From NCBI GenBank assembly GCA_964464815.1, contig CAYXHF010000031.1, forward strand, positions 1 through 30,943: a DNA stretch of 30,943 nt, in the 5' to 3' direction. The notes below the pieces were generated by a model. The model saw only the letters and a list, made by a program, of their open reading frames with translations. It had not been told where the DNA came from and did no database searches. This DNA comes from UBA11524 sp964464815. GTDB lineage: Bacteria; Bacillota; Clostridia; Christensenellales; Aristaeellaceae. Made by a program: the position numbers and the translations under genes. Shown here piece after piece: positions 1 to 7,672 of the stretch. The stretch's first letter is position 1, and each line of letters starts with the position of its first letter.

Positions 1-678
1 TTTGACTACTGGCGCACGTTCTGCAAGGACTGGCTGCTGTCCCTTGGCATCAAGGAGGAAAGCCTGCGTCTGCGCGACCATGAGCCGGAGAAGCTGGCCT
101 TCTATTCCAAGGCCACGACCGACTTTGAGTACCTCTTCCCCTTCGGCTGGGGCGAGCTGTGGGGCATTGCCGACCGTACCGACTATGACCTGACGCAGCA
201 TCAGAATCATTCCGGCAAGTCGCTGGAATACCTCGACCCGGTGACGAATGAGAAGTACGTCCCCTACTGCATTGAGCCTTCTCTGGGCGTGGAGCGCATG
301 GTGCTGGCCGTGCTGTGCAATGCCTATGAGGAGCAGGAGCTGGAAGGCGGCGACGTGCGCACTGTGCTGCACCTGCATCCGGCGCTGGCGCCCTACAAGG
401 CGGCCGTGCTGCCCCTGCAGAAGAACAAGCTGGGCGCGCTGGCAAGCGACATTCACGCCGAGCTGGCCAAGTACTTCCCTGTCGATTATGACGAGACTGG
501 CTCCATCGGCAAGCGCTATCGCCGTCAGGACGAAATCGGCACGCCCTTCACCATCTGTGTGGACTTCGAGACCGAAGAGACGCAGTCCGTCACCGTGCGT
601 GACCGCGACACCATGCAGCAGGAGCGCGTTGCCCTGAAGGATCTGCGCAGCTACATCGAGGAGCGCATGCGCTTCTAA
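1..678 (+). CDS. glyS: Glycyl-tRNA synthetase, C-terminal part (5' truncated by window edge)
   Basis: This is the 3' part of a class II homodimeric glycyl-tRNA synthetase, the cytoplasmic enzyme that charges tRNA-Gly with glycine. The frame is open from base 1, and about 225 residues are visible. The segment GWGELWGIADRTDYDLTQH and the class II motif 3 stretch with EPSLGVERM (the arginine contacts ATP) are intact. They are followed by the anticodon-binding domain, recognisable from LHLHPALAPYKAAVLPL, then GSIGKRYRRQDEIGTPF and a C-terminal VTVRDRDTMQQ. This single-chain type differs from the alpha2beta2 GlyQ/GlyS enzyme, although both carry the glyS name. The neighbouring recO fits the era-recO-glyS order common in Firmicutes. 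The upstream part lies outside the window. The identification is firm. Confidence 0.96.
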   Translation, partial: FDYWRTFCKDWLLSLGIKEESLRLRDHEPEKLAFYSKATTDFEYLFPFGWGELWGIADRTDYDLTQHQNHSGKSLEYLDPVTNEKYVPYCIEPSLGVERMVLAVLCNAYEEQELEGGDVRTVLHLHPALAPYKAAVLPLQKNKLGALASDIHAELAKYFPVDYDETGSIGKRYRRQDEIGTPFTICVDFETEETQSVTVRDRDTMQQERVALKDLRSYIEERMRF

Positions 679-731
679 TTTAAATACATGCACTGTTTAC
701 CAGAACCACGAAAGGATGCGACAAAGACACG

Positions 732-1700
732 ATGAAGTACCTGCGGACGCTATTGGCCATCTGCTTATTGATGGCACTTTGCTGCCCGGCACTGGCCGAA
801 ACGGCTGAAACTGCTGACACAACCACAACCTTTGAGCCGTTGCCCTGGCTGGATGAAACCGGCAAGCGCCCTGCGATTGCACCCTACCTGCCCAACCCGG
901 AGAACTATCTGCCGAATCAGGGCGGCTATCACGACGAATCGCTGGATATTCGCCTGGAAACGTCCTACTGGACGCAGGATATCGAGCGTGTGGATGCACC
1001 CGGCAAGGATACCACGACCGTTCTGGCCATCTACGTCAAGATTACCGACCCGACCCAGATTCGCACGGCATTGGCGTATCCCTTCCCGTCCAAGTACACC
1101 GCGCGTGTGGAAAAGATGGCGAAGAAGAACAATGCGGTTCTGGCCATCAACGGTGACTACTTCATCTATCACTCCGAGGGCATCGTTTACCGCAACACCG
1201 CCCGTCTGCGCGAGCTTCCCCGTGATTATCGCGACACGATGATTATCGACACCGAGGGCGAGATGCACATCATTCAGGCCACGACGCATGAAAAGTGGAA
1301 TGCATATCTGGAGAACGGCGGCACGGTTGCCCATACCTTCTGCTTTGGCCCTGGTCTGGTGATTGACGGCGTGGTTCGCGATGAGTTCGACCGTCGTCTG
1401 GATAACGGCCCGAAGACACTGGCTCAGCGCATGATTTTCGGCCAGATCAATCCGATGGAATTCGTGATTGTCTGCACCGAAGGCCCGGAGAGCCGCGATC
1501 CAAAGTCTATCGGCTTTGACCTGTGGGGTGCGGCCAAGCTGGCGGCAGCCTTTGGCATGAAGAACGCCTACAACCTGGACGGCGGTTCCTCCTGCACGGT
1601 CATTCTGAACAACGAGAAGATCAATTCTCCGTCTAACCCCAAGCGCCGCGAAGTGGGCGACTGCATCTACTTTGCCACGCTCGTTCCCAGCGAAACCTGA
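732..1700 (+). CDS. Secreted phosphodiester glycosidase (NAGPA/DUF2233) family protein
   Basis: The 322-residue product begins with a signal peptide (residues 1-22, hydrophobic core, ending ALA-ET), so it is exported. The body matches the NAGPA/DUF2233 fold: INGDYF at 139-144, FGPGLV at 205-210 and NLDGGSS at 281-287 are the conserved family blocks. Members cleave or bind glycosidic phosphodiesters, as in the mammalian mannose-6-phosphate uncovering enzyme. Bacterial members are thought to act on surface polymers such as teichoic acids or other sugar-phosphates, but the substrate here cannot be read from sequence. It follows glyS by 53 bp and ends at a strong terminator, so it may be co-transcribed with glyS. 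A purine-rich AAAGGA lies about 15 nt before the ATG, a longer spacing than usual. No cysteine lipobox or membrane anchor is seen. Confidence 0.85.
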   Translation: MKYLRTLLAICLLMALCCPALAETAETADTTTTFEPLPWLDETGKRPAIAPYLPNPENYLPNQGGYHDESLDIRLETSYWTQDIERVDAPGKDTTTVLAIYVKITDPTQIRTALAYPFPSKYTARVEKMAKKNNAVLAINGDYFIYHSEGIVYRNTARLRELPRDYRDTMIIDTEGEMHIIQATTHEKWNAYLENGGTVAHTFCFGPGLVIDGVVRDEFDRRLDNGPKTLAQRMIFGQINPMEFVIVCTEGPESRDPKSIGFDLWGAAKLAAAFGMKNAYNLDGGSSCTVILNNEKINSPSNPKRREVGDCIYFATLVPSET

Positions 1701-1706
1701 TTGCTG

Positions 1707-1749
1707 CTGCACTGTACCTTGGGCCTTGCCCGGTGCAGTGCAGTTTTTT
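1707..1749 (+). terminator. Intrinsic terminator after the phosphodiester glycosidase gene
   Basis: A 12-bp stem (CTGCACTGTACC at 1707-1718 with GGTGCAGTGCAG at 1732-1743, one G-U pair) with a 13-nt loop is followed directly by six T. It separates the glyS transcription unit from recO. The recO ribosome binding site lies only about 15 bp beyond it. Confidence 0.88.
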
Positions 1750-1774
1750 GACTTTTTCCGGAAAGGAGACTCGC

Positions 1775-2503
1775 ATGAGGCAGACCGAACATACCGCCAT
1801 CGTCCTGCGCTACGCCAACTACCGCGATAACGACCGCATGCTGACCCTGTTCAGCCCGACCCGTGGGCGCATTGAGGCGCTGGCCCGTGGTTGCCGCAAG
1901 CCGCGCTCCCCGATTCTGAACGCCAGCGAGCTGTTCGCCCTGGGCGACTTTGAGCTATATGAGCGTGGCGACCATCTGACCGTCATTAACGCCGCCCTGG
2001 TGGAGACGTTCTATCCCCTGCGCAGCGATTTTGACCGTCTGGCCGTCGGCACGTATCTGCTGGGCGTGGCCGAAAGTGTGATTCAGCCCGGCGTTCCCGC
2101 GCAGGAGCTGTTCATGCTGCTGCTGCACACGCTGTCGCGCCTGACCTTCTCCGACCAGCCGTGGCGGCCGCTGCTGTCCGGCTTCCTGCTACACCTGACC
2201 CAATGCGAAGGCTTCACGCCGCGCATGTCGCATTGTGTGCGCTGTCAGCGCAAGCTGGAGGATAACGAATCGCGCTGGTTCTCCCATCCGGAGGGCGGCA
2301 CCGTCTGCCGCGAATGCCGTGACCCGGCCTGCATGCCGGTATCGACCGCGCAGCTGCACTGGATGCGCCACATGCTGCATTGCGGTTCGGCCAGCTGGGT
2401 TGATTCGCTGGAGATGACAGCACCCTATCACCTGCTGCGGCAGTATGTGGAATCACGTCTGGATCAGCCGATTCGCAGTGCCGCCATGCTCCCGAAGGAG
2501 TAA
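1775..2503 (+). CDS. recO: DNA repair protein RecO
   Basis: RecO loads RecA onto SSB-coated single-stranded DNA with RecR in the RecFOR recombinational repair pathway. The 242-residue product has the family's N-terminal OB fold (TEHTAIVLRYANYRDNDRML, then LFSPTRGRIEALARG) and an alpha-helical C-terminal domain carrying a four-cysteine zinc site (C154, C157, C178, C181, in CVRC and CREC). The ATG at 1775 is chosen because GGAAAGGAGA lies just upstream. An in-frame TTG at 1733 would fall inside the preceding terminator. The gene sits between terminators at 1707-1749 and 2514-2550. Length and composition are normal for the family. Confidence 0.95.
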   Translation: MRQTEHTAIVLRYANYRDNDRMLTLFSPTRGRIEALARGCRKPRSPILNASELFALGDFELYERGDHLTVINAALVETFYPLRSDFDRLAVGTYLLGVAESVIQPGVPAQELFMLLLHTLSRLTFSDQPWRPLLSGFLLHLTQCEGFTPRMSHCVRCQRKLEDNESRWFSHPEGGTVCRECRDPACMPVSTAQLHWMRHMLHCGSASWVDSLEMTAPYHLLRQYVESRLDQPIRSAAMLPKE

Positions 2504-2513
2504 TACTCATTTT

Positions 2514-2550
2514 ATCGCCTTCACGATGTGGTGAGGGCGATTTTTGTTTT
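2514..2550 (+). terminator. Intrinsic terminator after recO
   Basis: An 11-bp stem (ATCGCCTTCAC at 2514-2524 with GTGAGGGCGAT at 2531-2541, one G-U pair) and a 6-nt loop are followed by TTTTTGTTTTT. This is a textbook Rho-independent terminator 10 bp past the recO stop codon. Confidence 0.92.
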
Positions 2551-2596
2551 TCTCCCGCAAATCTGGTAAAAATGCCAATTTTTCTGTCTGCCCCTA

Positions 2597-2625
2597 TTGA
2601 CATATGGTGTGTCCGGGTGTATTAT
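2597..2625 (+). promoter_or_regulatory. Sigma-A type promoter of the metal ATPase gene
   Basis: A consensus TTGACA (2597-2602) is separated by 17 bp from TATTAT (2620-2625), an optimal vegetative promoter. Transcription would begin near 2632, inside the operator-like inverted repeat, leaving a leader of about 55 nt before the ATG at 2687. The strong core promoter combined with an overlapping operator suggests a repressed, inducible gene. Confidence 0.82.
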
Positions 2626-2650
2626 ACACATGAACAAATGCTCATTTGTT
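2625..2650. promoter_or_regulatory. ArsR/SmtB-like 12-2-12 operator overlapping the promoter
   Basis: Two 12-nt arms (2625-2636 and 2639-2650) separated by AA form an imperfect inverted repeat with 9 of 12 positions matching. The core is TGAACA-AA-TGCTCA. This layout resembles the 12-2-12 sites bound by metal-sensing ArsR/SmtB repressors (CzrA, SmtB, ZiaR type) in front of Zn/Cd exporters. It starts at the last base of the -10 box and covers the expected start site, so a bound repressor would block initiation. No ArsR-family gene is in the window. The assignment is by analogy. Confidence 0.6.
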
Positions 2651-2686
2651 TGTTTCCGTAGGACGCTACAGAAAGGTTGTGTCACC

Positions 2687-5142
2687 ATGAAGAAGACTTG
2701 GAAGATAGAGATTGATTGCCCGAACTGCGCCGCGAAGGTTGAGCGTGCGCTGCAACAGCTGCCCGGTGTGCAGCTTGCCACCATCAATTATGTCCAGAAG
2801 CGTCTGACCCTGGCGGCTGATGACGCCCAATTCGAGCAGGTTCGTCAGGCCGCCTATGCCAAAATGAAGGAAATCGAGCCGGACGCGGAAATCTTCTTCG
2901 AGGAGCGCACCACCAACGCACATGCGCATCATGAGCATCATCACGACCACGATGAAGGCTGCTCCTGCGGNNNNNNNNNNNNNNNNNNNNNNNNNNNNNN
3001 NNNNNNNNNNNNNNNNNNNNNNNNNNNNNNNNNNNNNNNNNNNNNNNNNNNNNNNNNNNNNNNNNNNNNNACGCACATGCGCATCATGAGCATCATCACG
3101 ACCACGATGAAGGCTGCTCCTGCGGCCACGAACACCATCACGACCACGATGAAGGCTGCTCCTGTGGCCACGAACACCATCACGACCACGATGAAGGCTG
3201 CTCCTGCGGCCACGAACATCATCATGACCACGATGAAGGCTGCTCCTGCGGTCACGAACACCATCACGACCACGATGAAGGCCACGCCCACGGCAGCAGC
3301 AAGGGCAAGACGCTCCTGCTACGCATTGCAGGTGCGCTGGTTTTGCTGGTGCTGGGCTTTATCAGCCGCGACCGTCTGGGCGAGACGAATGTCGTTTCCA
3401 TCCTGCTCTTTTTGGGCGCATACCTGGCGGTCGGCTATGATGTGCTTTGGCGCGCGGTGTGCAACATTCGCCGCGGCGAGGTGTTTGACGAGAACTTCCT
3501 GATGGCAGTGGCCTCCATCGGTGCGATGTGCGTGGCCGAATTCGCCGAGGGCGTCGCGGTCATGGCGCTGTACCAGATTGGCGAGTACTTCCAGGACAAG
3601 GCCGTTGACAAGAGCCGCGAATCCATCACGCGCCTGATGGACATTCGTCCCGACTACGCCAATCTGGTGGTGTCGGGCAGCGAAAGCCAGCGCGTCTCCC
3701 CGGAGGCTGTCAACGTTGGCGACATCATTCTGGTCAAGCCCGGCGAAAAGCTGCCGCTGGACGGCGTTATCATCGAAGGCACATCGAGCCTGAACACGAC
3801 CGCCCTGACCGGCGAATCGCTCCCGCGTGATGTGCAGGTCGGCGACAATGTGCTCAGCGGCTGCGTGAATCTCTCCGGCCTGTTGAAGGTGCGCGTGACT
3901 GTCCCCTACGGCGAATCGACCGTCGCAAAGATTCTGCACCTTGTCGAATCCTCCGGCGACGCCAAGGCGAAGATGGAGCGCTTCATCACCAAATTCAGCC
4001 GCATTTACACGCCCGCCGTATGCATTTTCGCGCTGGCGCTGGCGATTCTCCCGAGCCTGTTTGATGGCAACTGGACAAACTGGATTTACACGGCGCTGAC
4101 GTTCCTGGTCATCTCCTGCCCGTGTGCGCTGGTCATTTCCGTGCCGCTGACCTTCTTCTCCGGCATCGGTGGCGCATCCAAAAAGGGCATTCTGATTAAG
4201 GGCGCAACGCATTTGGAGACCATGGCGTCGCTGGATACGGTCGTCTTTGACAAGACCGGCACGCTGACCAAGGGTAGCTTCCGCGTCACGGGCATTTATC
4301 CGGCCGCTGGCGTGACGAAGGAAACCCTGCTGGACATGGCCGCGCATGCCGAGGCGTTCAGCAATCATCCTATCAGCCGTTCCATCCGCGACGCGCTGGG
4401 CCACCCGATTGACCCTGCACGCGTCGCACAGGGCAGCGAAACCGCCGGTCACGGCGTGCAGGCACTGGTGGACGGCCAGCAGGTACTCGCCGGCAACGCA
4501 CGGCTGATGGCTACCATCGGTATCACGCCCGATGTGCCGGAGCAGGTCGGCACGGTGGTCTACATCGCCCGTGCGCAGCAGTATCTGGGCGCGCTGGTCA
4601 TCAGCGACGAGGTGCGCGAGAACAGTGCTGAGAGCATGCGTGCGCTCCGCGACGCCGGTGTGGCGCGTCTGGTCATGCTGACCGGTGACAAGTGCGAGGT
4701 GGCCGCCGACATCACCCGCAAGCTTGGCCTGACCGACTATCGCGCGGAATTGCTCCCGCAGGACAAGGTGACGACGCTGGAAGGGCTGCTGGGCGAAAAC
4801 CACAAGGTCGCCTTCGTGGGCGATGGCATCAACGATGCGCCGGTATTGCGCCGCGCTGATCTGGGCATCGCCATGGGCGGTGTGGGCGCCGATGCCGCCA
4901 TTGAGGCCGCCGACATTGTGCTGATGGACGATGACCCCGCAAAGCTTGCCCTGGGCGTCAAGCATGCCCGCCGCACGATGCGCATTGTGCATCAGAACAT
5001 TGTTTTCGCCCTGGGCGTCAAGCTGCTGGTGATGGTGCTGGGCGTGTTGGGCTTTGCAAATATGTGGTTGGCCGTGTTTGCGGACGTGGGTGTGGCGATG
5101 CTGGCCATCCTCAACGCCATGCGTGCCATGCAGATTCGGTAA
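2687..5142 (+). CDS. P1B-type (Zn/Cd/Pb class) metal-exporting ATPase, interrupted by a scaffold gap
   Basis: Membrane pump using ATP to export soft divalent metals. Order: N-terminal HMA domain with CPNC at residues 11-14, a His/Asp/Cys-rich linker of 14-residue repeats, then the ATPase core with TGES (codons 3808-3819), the transmembrane CPC motif (4117-4125), the phosphorylated Asp of DKTGT (4249-4251), SNHPIS and GDGINDAP (about 4818). The last helix carries DVG in FADVGVAML, and the helix before it has a Lys in ALGVK. These are P1B-2 (ZntA/CadA) signatures, not copper-type ones. Bases before the gap are read in frame 2 and bases after it in frame 1. The gap is an arbitrary 100 N and the flanks are identical over 55 bp. 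Overlapping them gives one 766-residue frame, so this is not a true frameshift. ATG chosen after GAAAGG. Exact metal is inferred. Confidence 0.9.
2971..3070. other. Assembly gap of 100 N inside the metal ATPase gene
   Basis: Exactly 100 N, the conventional placeholder for an unknown distance. The 55 bases before it (2916-2970) and the 55 after it (3071-3125) are identical. That fits two contigs sharing an unmerged 55-base end. The true sequence may have no gap, or additional 42-bp repeat units. Confidence 0.97.
3085..3294 (+). repeat. Tandem 42-bp repeats encoding a His/Cys metal-binding linker
   Basis: Five in-frame 42-bp units (starting at 3085, 3127, 3169, 3211 and 3253) each encode HEHHHDHDEGCSCG. 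The last ends HAHG instead of CSCG. The units differ only at a few third positions, implying recent expansion or homogenisation. The part before the gap contains the start of the same array. Because each unit is 14 codons, copy number can change without breaking the frame. The linker probably binds several metal ions and delivers them to, or buffers them near, the pump. Confidence 0.92.
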
Positions 5143-5200
5143 GTTTTTTGGGAAACCCACACGAAGTTTTTGCGAAAAGCAGATTTTTTTGAAAAAAGCC

Positions 5201-5229
5201 TTGATTTTTTCTGTAAACCATGCTACAAT
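5201..5229 (+). promoter_or_regulatory. Promoter of rpsT
   Basis: TTGATT (5201-5206), a 17-bp spacer and TACAAT (5224-5229) sit in an AT-rich stretch between the metal ATPase and rpsT. The predicted start near 5236 gives a leader of about 94 nt. Confidence 0.75.
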
Positions 5230-5235
5230 AAACAG

Positions 5236-5329
5236 CGCTGGTTTTCGCACGGTTTATACCGTACTCAAACCCCAAATCCTATCGGTGTGAACCGCCGATT
5301 AACAGATCGAAACCGGGAGGTGAACGAAG
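5236..5329 (+). promoter_or_regulatory. rpsT 5' leader with two small hairpins
   Basis: The leader contains ACGGT-TTAT-ACCGT (5249-5262) and ATCGG with CCGAT (5281-5285 and 5295-5299), then the ribosome binding site GGGAGG (about 5315-5320). S20 controls its own translation in some bacteria, so a leader structure with an unusual start codon could be regulatory. I do not recognise it as a named leader family. Confidence 0.35.
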
Positions 5330-5593
5330 TTGCCGAATATCAAGTCCGCTAAGAAGCGCGTTAAGGTGAGCGAGAAGAAGAATCTGCGCAACCGTATGAT
5401 CAAGAGTGCTGTCCGCACTTCTGTCAAGAAGCTGGAATCCGCTATCAAGGCGAATCCCGAAACTGCCAATGAACTGCTGGTTGCCACCACCTCCGCGATT
5501 GATAAGGCTGCGTCCAAGGGCGTTATGCACAAGAATGCTGCCAATCGTAAGAAGGCTCGTCTGGCCAAGCAGCTGAACAAGGCTACTGTGTAA
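5330..5593 (+). CDS. rpsT: 30S ribosomal protein S20
   Basis: S20 binds 16S rRNA early in 30S subunit assembly. The 87-residue basic product starts MPNIKSAKKRVKVSEKKNLRN and has the family's helical bundle pattern, with ASKGVMHKNAANRKKARLAK near the C terminus. Length is typical. The start codon is TTG at 5330, fixed by the strong GGGAGGTGAAC just upstream and by the conserved N-terminal sequence. The gene is monocistronic, with its own promoter at 5201-5229 and a terminator at 5607-5643. The rare start codon may limit expression or take part in feedback control. Confidence 0.97.
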   Translation: MPNIKSAKKRVKVSEKKNLRNRMIKSAVRTSVKKLESAIKANPETANELLVATTSAIDKAASKGVMHKNAANRKKARLAKQLNKATV

Positions 5594-5606
5594 TCCAGAT
5601 GCACAT

Positions 5607-5643
5607 AAAAAAGCCCTTTCCGCATCCCGGAGAGGGCTTTTTT
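5607..5643 (+). terminator. Intrinsic terminator after rpsT
   Basis: A stem of up to 15 bp with one mismatch (5607-5621 with 5629-5643; core AAGCCCT and AGGGCTT) and a 7-nt loop runs into a T tract. The A tract on the other side means it could also work on the minus strand. Confidence 0.93.
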
Positions 5644-5789
5644 CGTACCCGGCATCACTTTTTCTCTTTTGCCGAAAAAACTTTTTTCTTTTCCAGGATG
5701 AAAACACCCTGCTCAACCGTTTTATGGGTGAAAAGGAAATGACGAGGAACGGATGGCTTGCCCATCCATCCTCTTGGAGGTATGAGGCA

Positions 5790-7610
5790 ATGAAACGAAT
5801 CGCAGCAACCGCGCTGGCCCTTGTGCTGGCAACCACGGCTATCCCATTATCCGCACAGGCGGAAACGACCACGTATGACGCACAGGCGCAGTCCGTCTCC
5901 GCGCAGGCCACCTACGCAACCGCGACGGTCAAGGGCGGCTGGCTTCGCCTGCGCAGCGACGCATCCTACTTTTCGGAAACGCTCGCTTCTTACTATACCG
6001 GCACGCAGGTCACCGTCATTGGCACGTCCGGCGATTGGTACTATGTACTCACGCCCGATGGCCTCTACGGCTTCATGCATGGCAATTACCTGACGGTGAA
6101 TGCCTCCTCCGGCGTCTCCACAACGGAGAAGACCGCGTATGTCTACGCCGCCAACGGCAAGGCTGTGCGCATGCGCTCCGGCCCTTCCACCGATTACGGC
6201 GTGATTGGCTCATATGATGTCGGCACCAAGCTGACCATCCTCATCAGTGGCTCGGATTGGTCGAAGGTGCGCATCGGCAACACCACGGGCTATATGATGA
6301 CCAAGTTCATCAGCTACACCCAGTCCACCACCCCCAGCACGCCTTCCAGCACCTACACCGCCTATGTCACCGCCAGCAACGGCAAGCCGGTGCGCATGCG
6401 TTCCGGTGCCGGCACGAACTACAGCGTGATTTCCACCTACAGCGTCGGCGTGCAGGTGACGGTGCTGGAATACGGCAAGACCTGGTGCAAAATCCGCGTC
6501 AACAACCACACGGGCTACATGATGACCCAGTTCCTGACCACGACCGCGCCCAGCAAGGTCACATCGGCCACCATCAGCGCCACGTCCGTCTGGCCGGGCC
6601 AGACGCTCAGCGTGCGCGTGACGCCCTCAACCACCAGCGTCACCTATGAATGGCGGAACGCCTCCGGCGTCCTGCTCGGCACGGGCAGCACCTACACCGT
6701 GAAAAACAGCGATGCCGGCACGCGCATCCGCGTTCAGGTGAAGGGTGCAAACGGCACAATCGGCACCGCCACCAGCGCCTGGGCCACCGTGCAGGGCAAC
6801 GGCTCTGTCGGCGTCGCCTACCAGCTGACCAGCCTGACGCTGAACACCACCGTCGCCACCGTCGGCACAACGCTGACCGCCACGGTTGCTCCCTCGGGTG
6901 CAACTGCCAATATCTACTGGTATCTGGATAACGGCACGTATCTGGGCTACGGCAGCAGCTACACGGTGCAGAATGCTGCGCTGGGCCGCCGCATCTTCGC
7001 CTATGCAGAAGGCACGGGTGTCACCACCGGCACGGCCAGCAGCGTTTATACCAACACCGTTACTTCCGGCGTGACCGCCACGACCCAGCTGACCGGCGTG
7101 ACCATCAATGGCACGTCGCCCGTTGTCGGCCAGACGCTGACCGCCACACTCTCCCCTGCGAATGCAACCGCCACCATCCTGTGGTACCGCGATGACAACG
7201 TATTCCTTGGCAGTGGCGCGACCTACACCCTGTCCAGCGCCGACGCGAATCACCGCGTCTACGTCTGGGCGCAGGGCACGGGCAACACCAGCGGCAGCCT
7301 GACCAGCACCTACACCCAGATGGTTTCTGCGGGCGCAAGCTACCGCGTGGACAGCGTGACCCTGAGCAGCCTGAACCCGACGGTCGGCCAGACGCTCTTC
7401 GCTACAGTCGCACCCGCAGGCGCAACCGCTACGCTGACCTGGTATCGGGATGATGACAAGATTCTGACCTACGGTTCGTATTACACTGTACAGCCGGACG
7501 ATCTGGGCCATTCCATCTACGTCTGGGCCGATGGCAGCGGCAACACCACCGGTTCGGCCACCAGCCGCATCACCAGCGCCGTGACGGCGAATGTCGTCAC
7601 CGTCTACTAA
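5790..7610 (+). CDS. Secreted protein with three SH3b domains and four Ig-like repeats
   Basis: The 606-residue product has a signal peptide (residues 1-24, ending SAQA before ETTTYD). Three bacterial SH3 domains follow at about 45-104, 116-176 and 191-251, each with an R-(L/M)-R-S core and a GYMMT- or GFMHG-type end. Bacterial SH3 domains usually bind peptidoglycan peptides. Residues 258-606 hold four Ig-like repeats of about 80 residues, each with VGQTL or a similar block, a WYRDD-type strand and a YTV strand. No catalytic domain, sortase motif or membrane anchor is visible, so an adhesive or wall-associated role is inferred. The ATG at 5790 is chosen over an upstream in-frame ATG at 5724 because GGAGG precedes it and the signal peptide starts there. 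A perfect 15-bp hairpin ends the unit. Confidence 0.85.
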   Translation: MKRIAATALALVLATTAIPLSAQAETTTYDAQAQSVSAQATYATATVKGGWLRLRSDASYFSETLASYYTGTQVTVIGTSGDWYYVLTPDGLYGFMHGNYLTVNASSGVSTTEKTAYVYAANGKAVRMRSGPSTDYGVIGSYDVGTKLTILISGSDWSKVRIGNTTGYMMTKFISYTQSTTPSTPSSTYTAYVTASNGKPVRMRSGAGTNYSVISTYSVGVQVTVLEYGKTWCKIRVNNHTGYMMTQFLTTTAPSKVTSATISATSVWPGQTLSVRVTPSTTSVTYEWRNASGVLLGTGSTYTVKNSDAGTRIRVQVKGANGTIGTATSAWATVQGNGSVGVAYQLTSLTLNTTVATVGTTLTATVAPSGATANIYWYLDNGTYLGYGSSYTVQNAALGRRIFAYAEGTGVTTGTASSVYTNTVTSGVTATTQLTGVTINGTSPVVGQTLTATLSPANATATILWYRDDNVFLGSGATYTLSSADANHRVYVWAQGTGNTSGSLTSTYTQMVSAGASYRVDSVTLSSLNPTVGQTLFATVAPAGATATLTWYRDDDKILTYGSYYTVQPDDLGHSIYVWADGSGNTTGSATSRITSAVTANVVTVY

Positions 7611-7620
7611 TCGCAAATCA

Positions 7621-7660
7621 AACGCACCTCCTGCATGTTCTCTTTGCAGGAGGTGCGTTT
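7621..7660. terminator. Bidirectional terminator hairpin between convergent genes
   Basis: A perfect 15-bp stem (7621-7635 with 7645-7659; AACGCACCTCCTGCA and its complement) with a 9-nt loop lies between the convergent SH3 protein gene and the MFS gene. T tracts are short on both strands, but position and stability fit shared termination. Confidence 0.8.
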
Positions 7661-7672
7661 CTATGATGTTGC

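Noticed and set aside
3085..3294. CRISPR-like direct repeats
   Set aside because: The 42-bp units are contiguous with no spacers and encode an in-frame His/Cys peptide within the ATPase gene.
2687..3502. Apparent frameshift or pseudogene in the metal ATPase
   Set aside because: The frame change lies at the 100-N placeholder. The identical 55-bp flanks show how to join the halves in frame, and all catalytic motifs are intact.
3319..5250. Long minus-strand frame antisense to the metal ATPase
   Set aside because: Same cause: GC-rich codon bias of the real gene keeps the complementary frame open. Its composition (rich in His, Gln, Arg) is not protein-like.
5644..5789. Riboswitch before the SH3/Ig protein gene
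   Set aside because: Only a short GGATGG/CCATCC hairpin is visible. The interval lacks the conserved blocks of c-di-AMP or c-di-GMP riboswitches.
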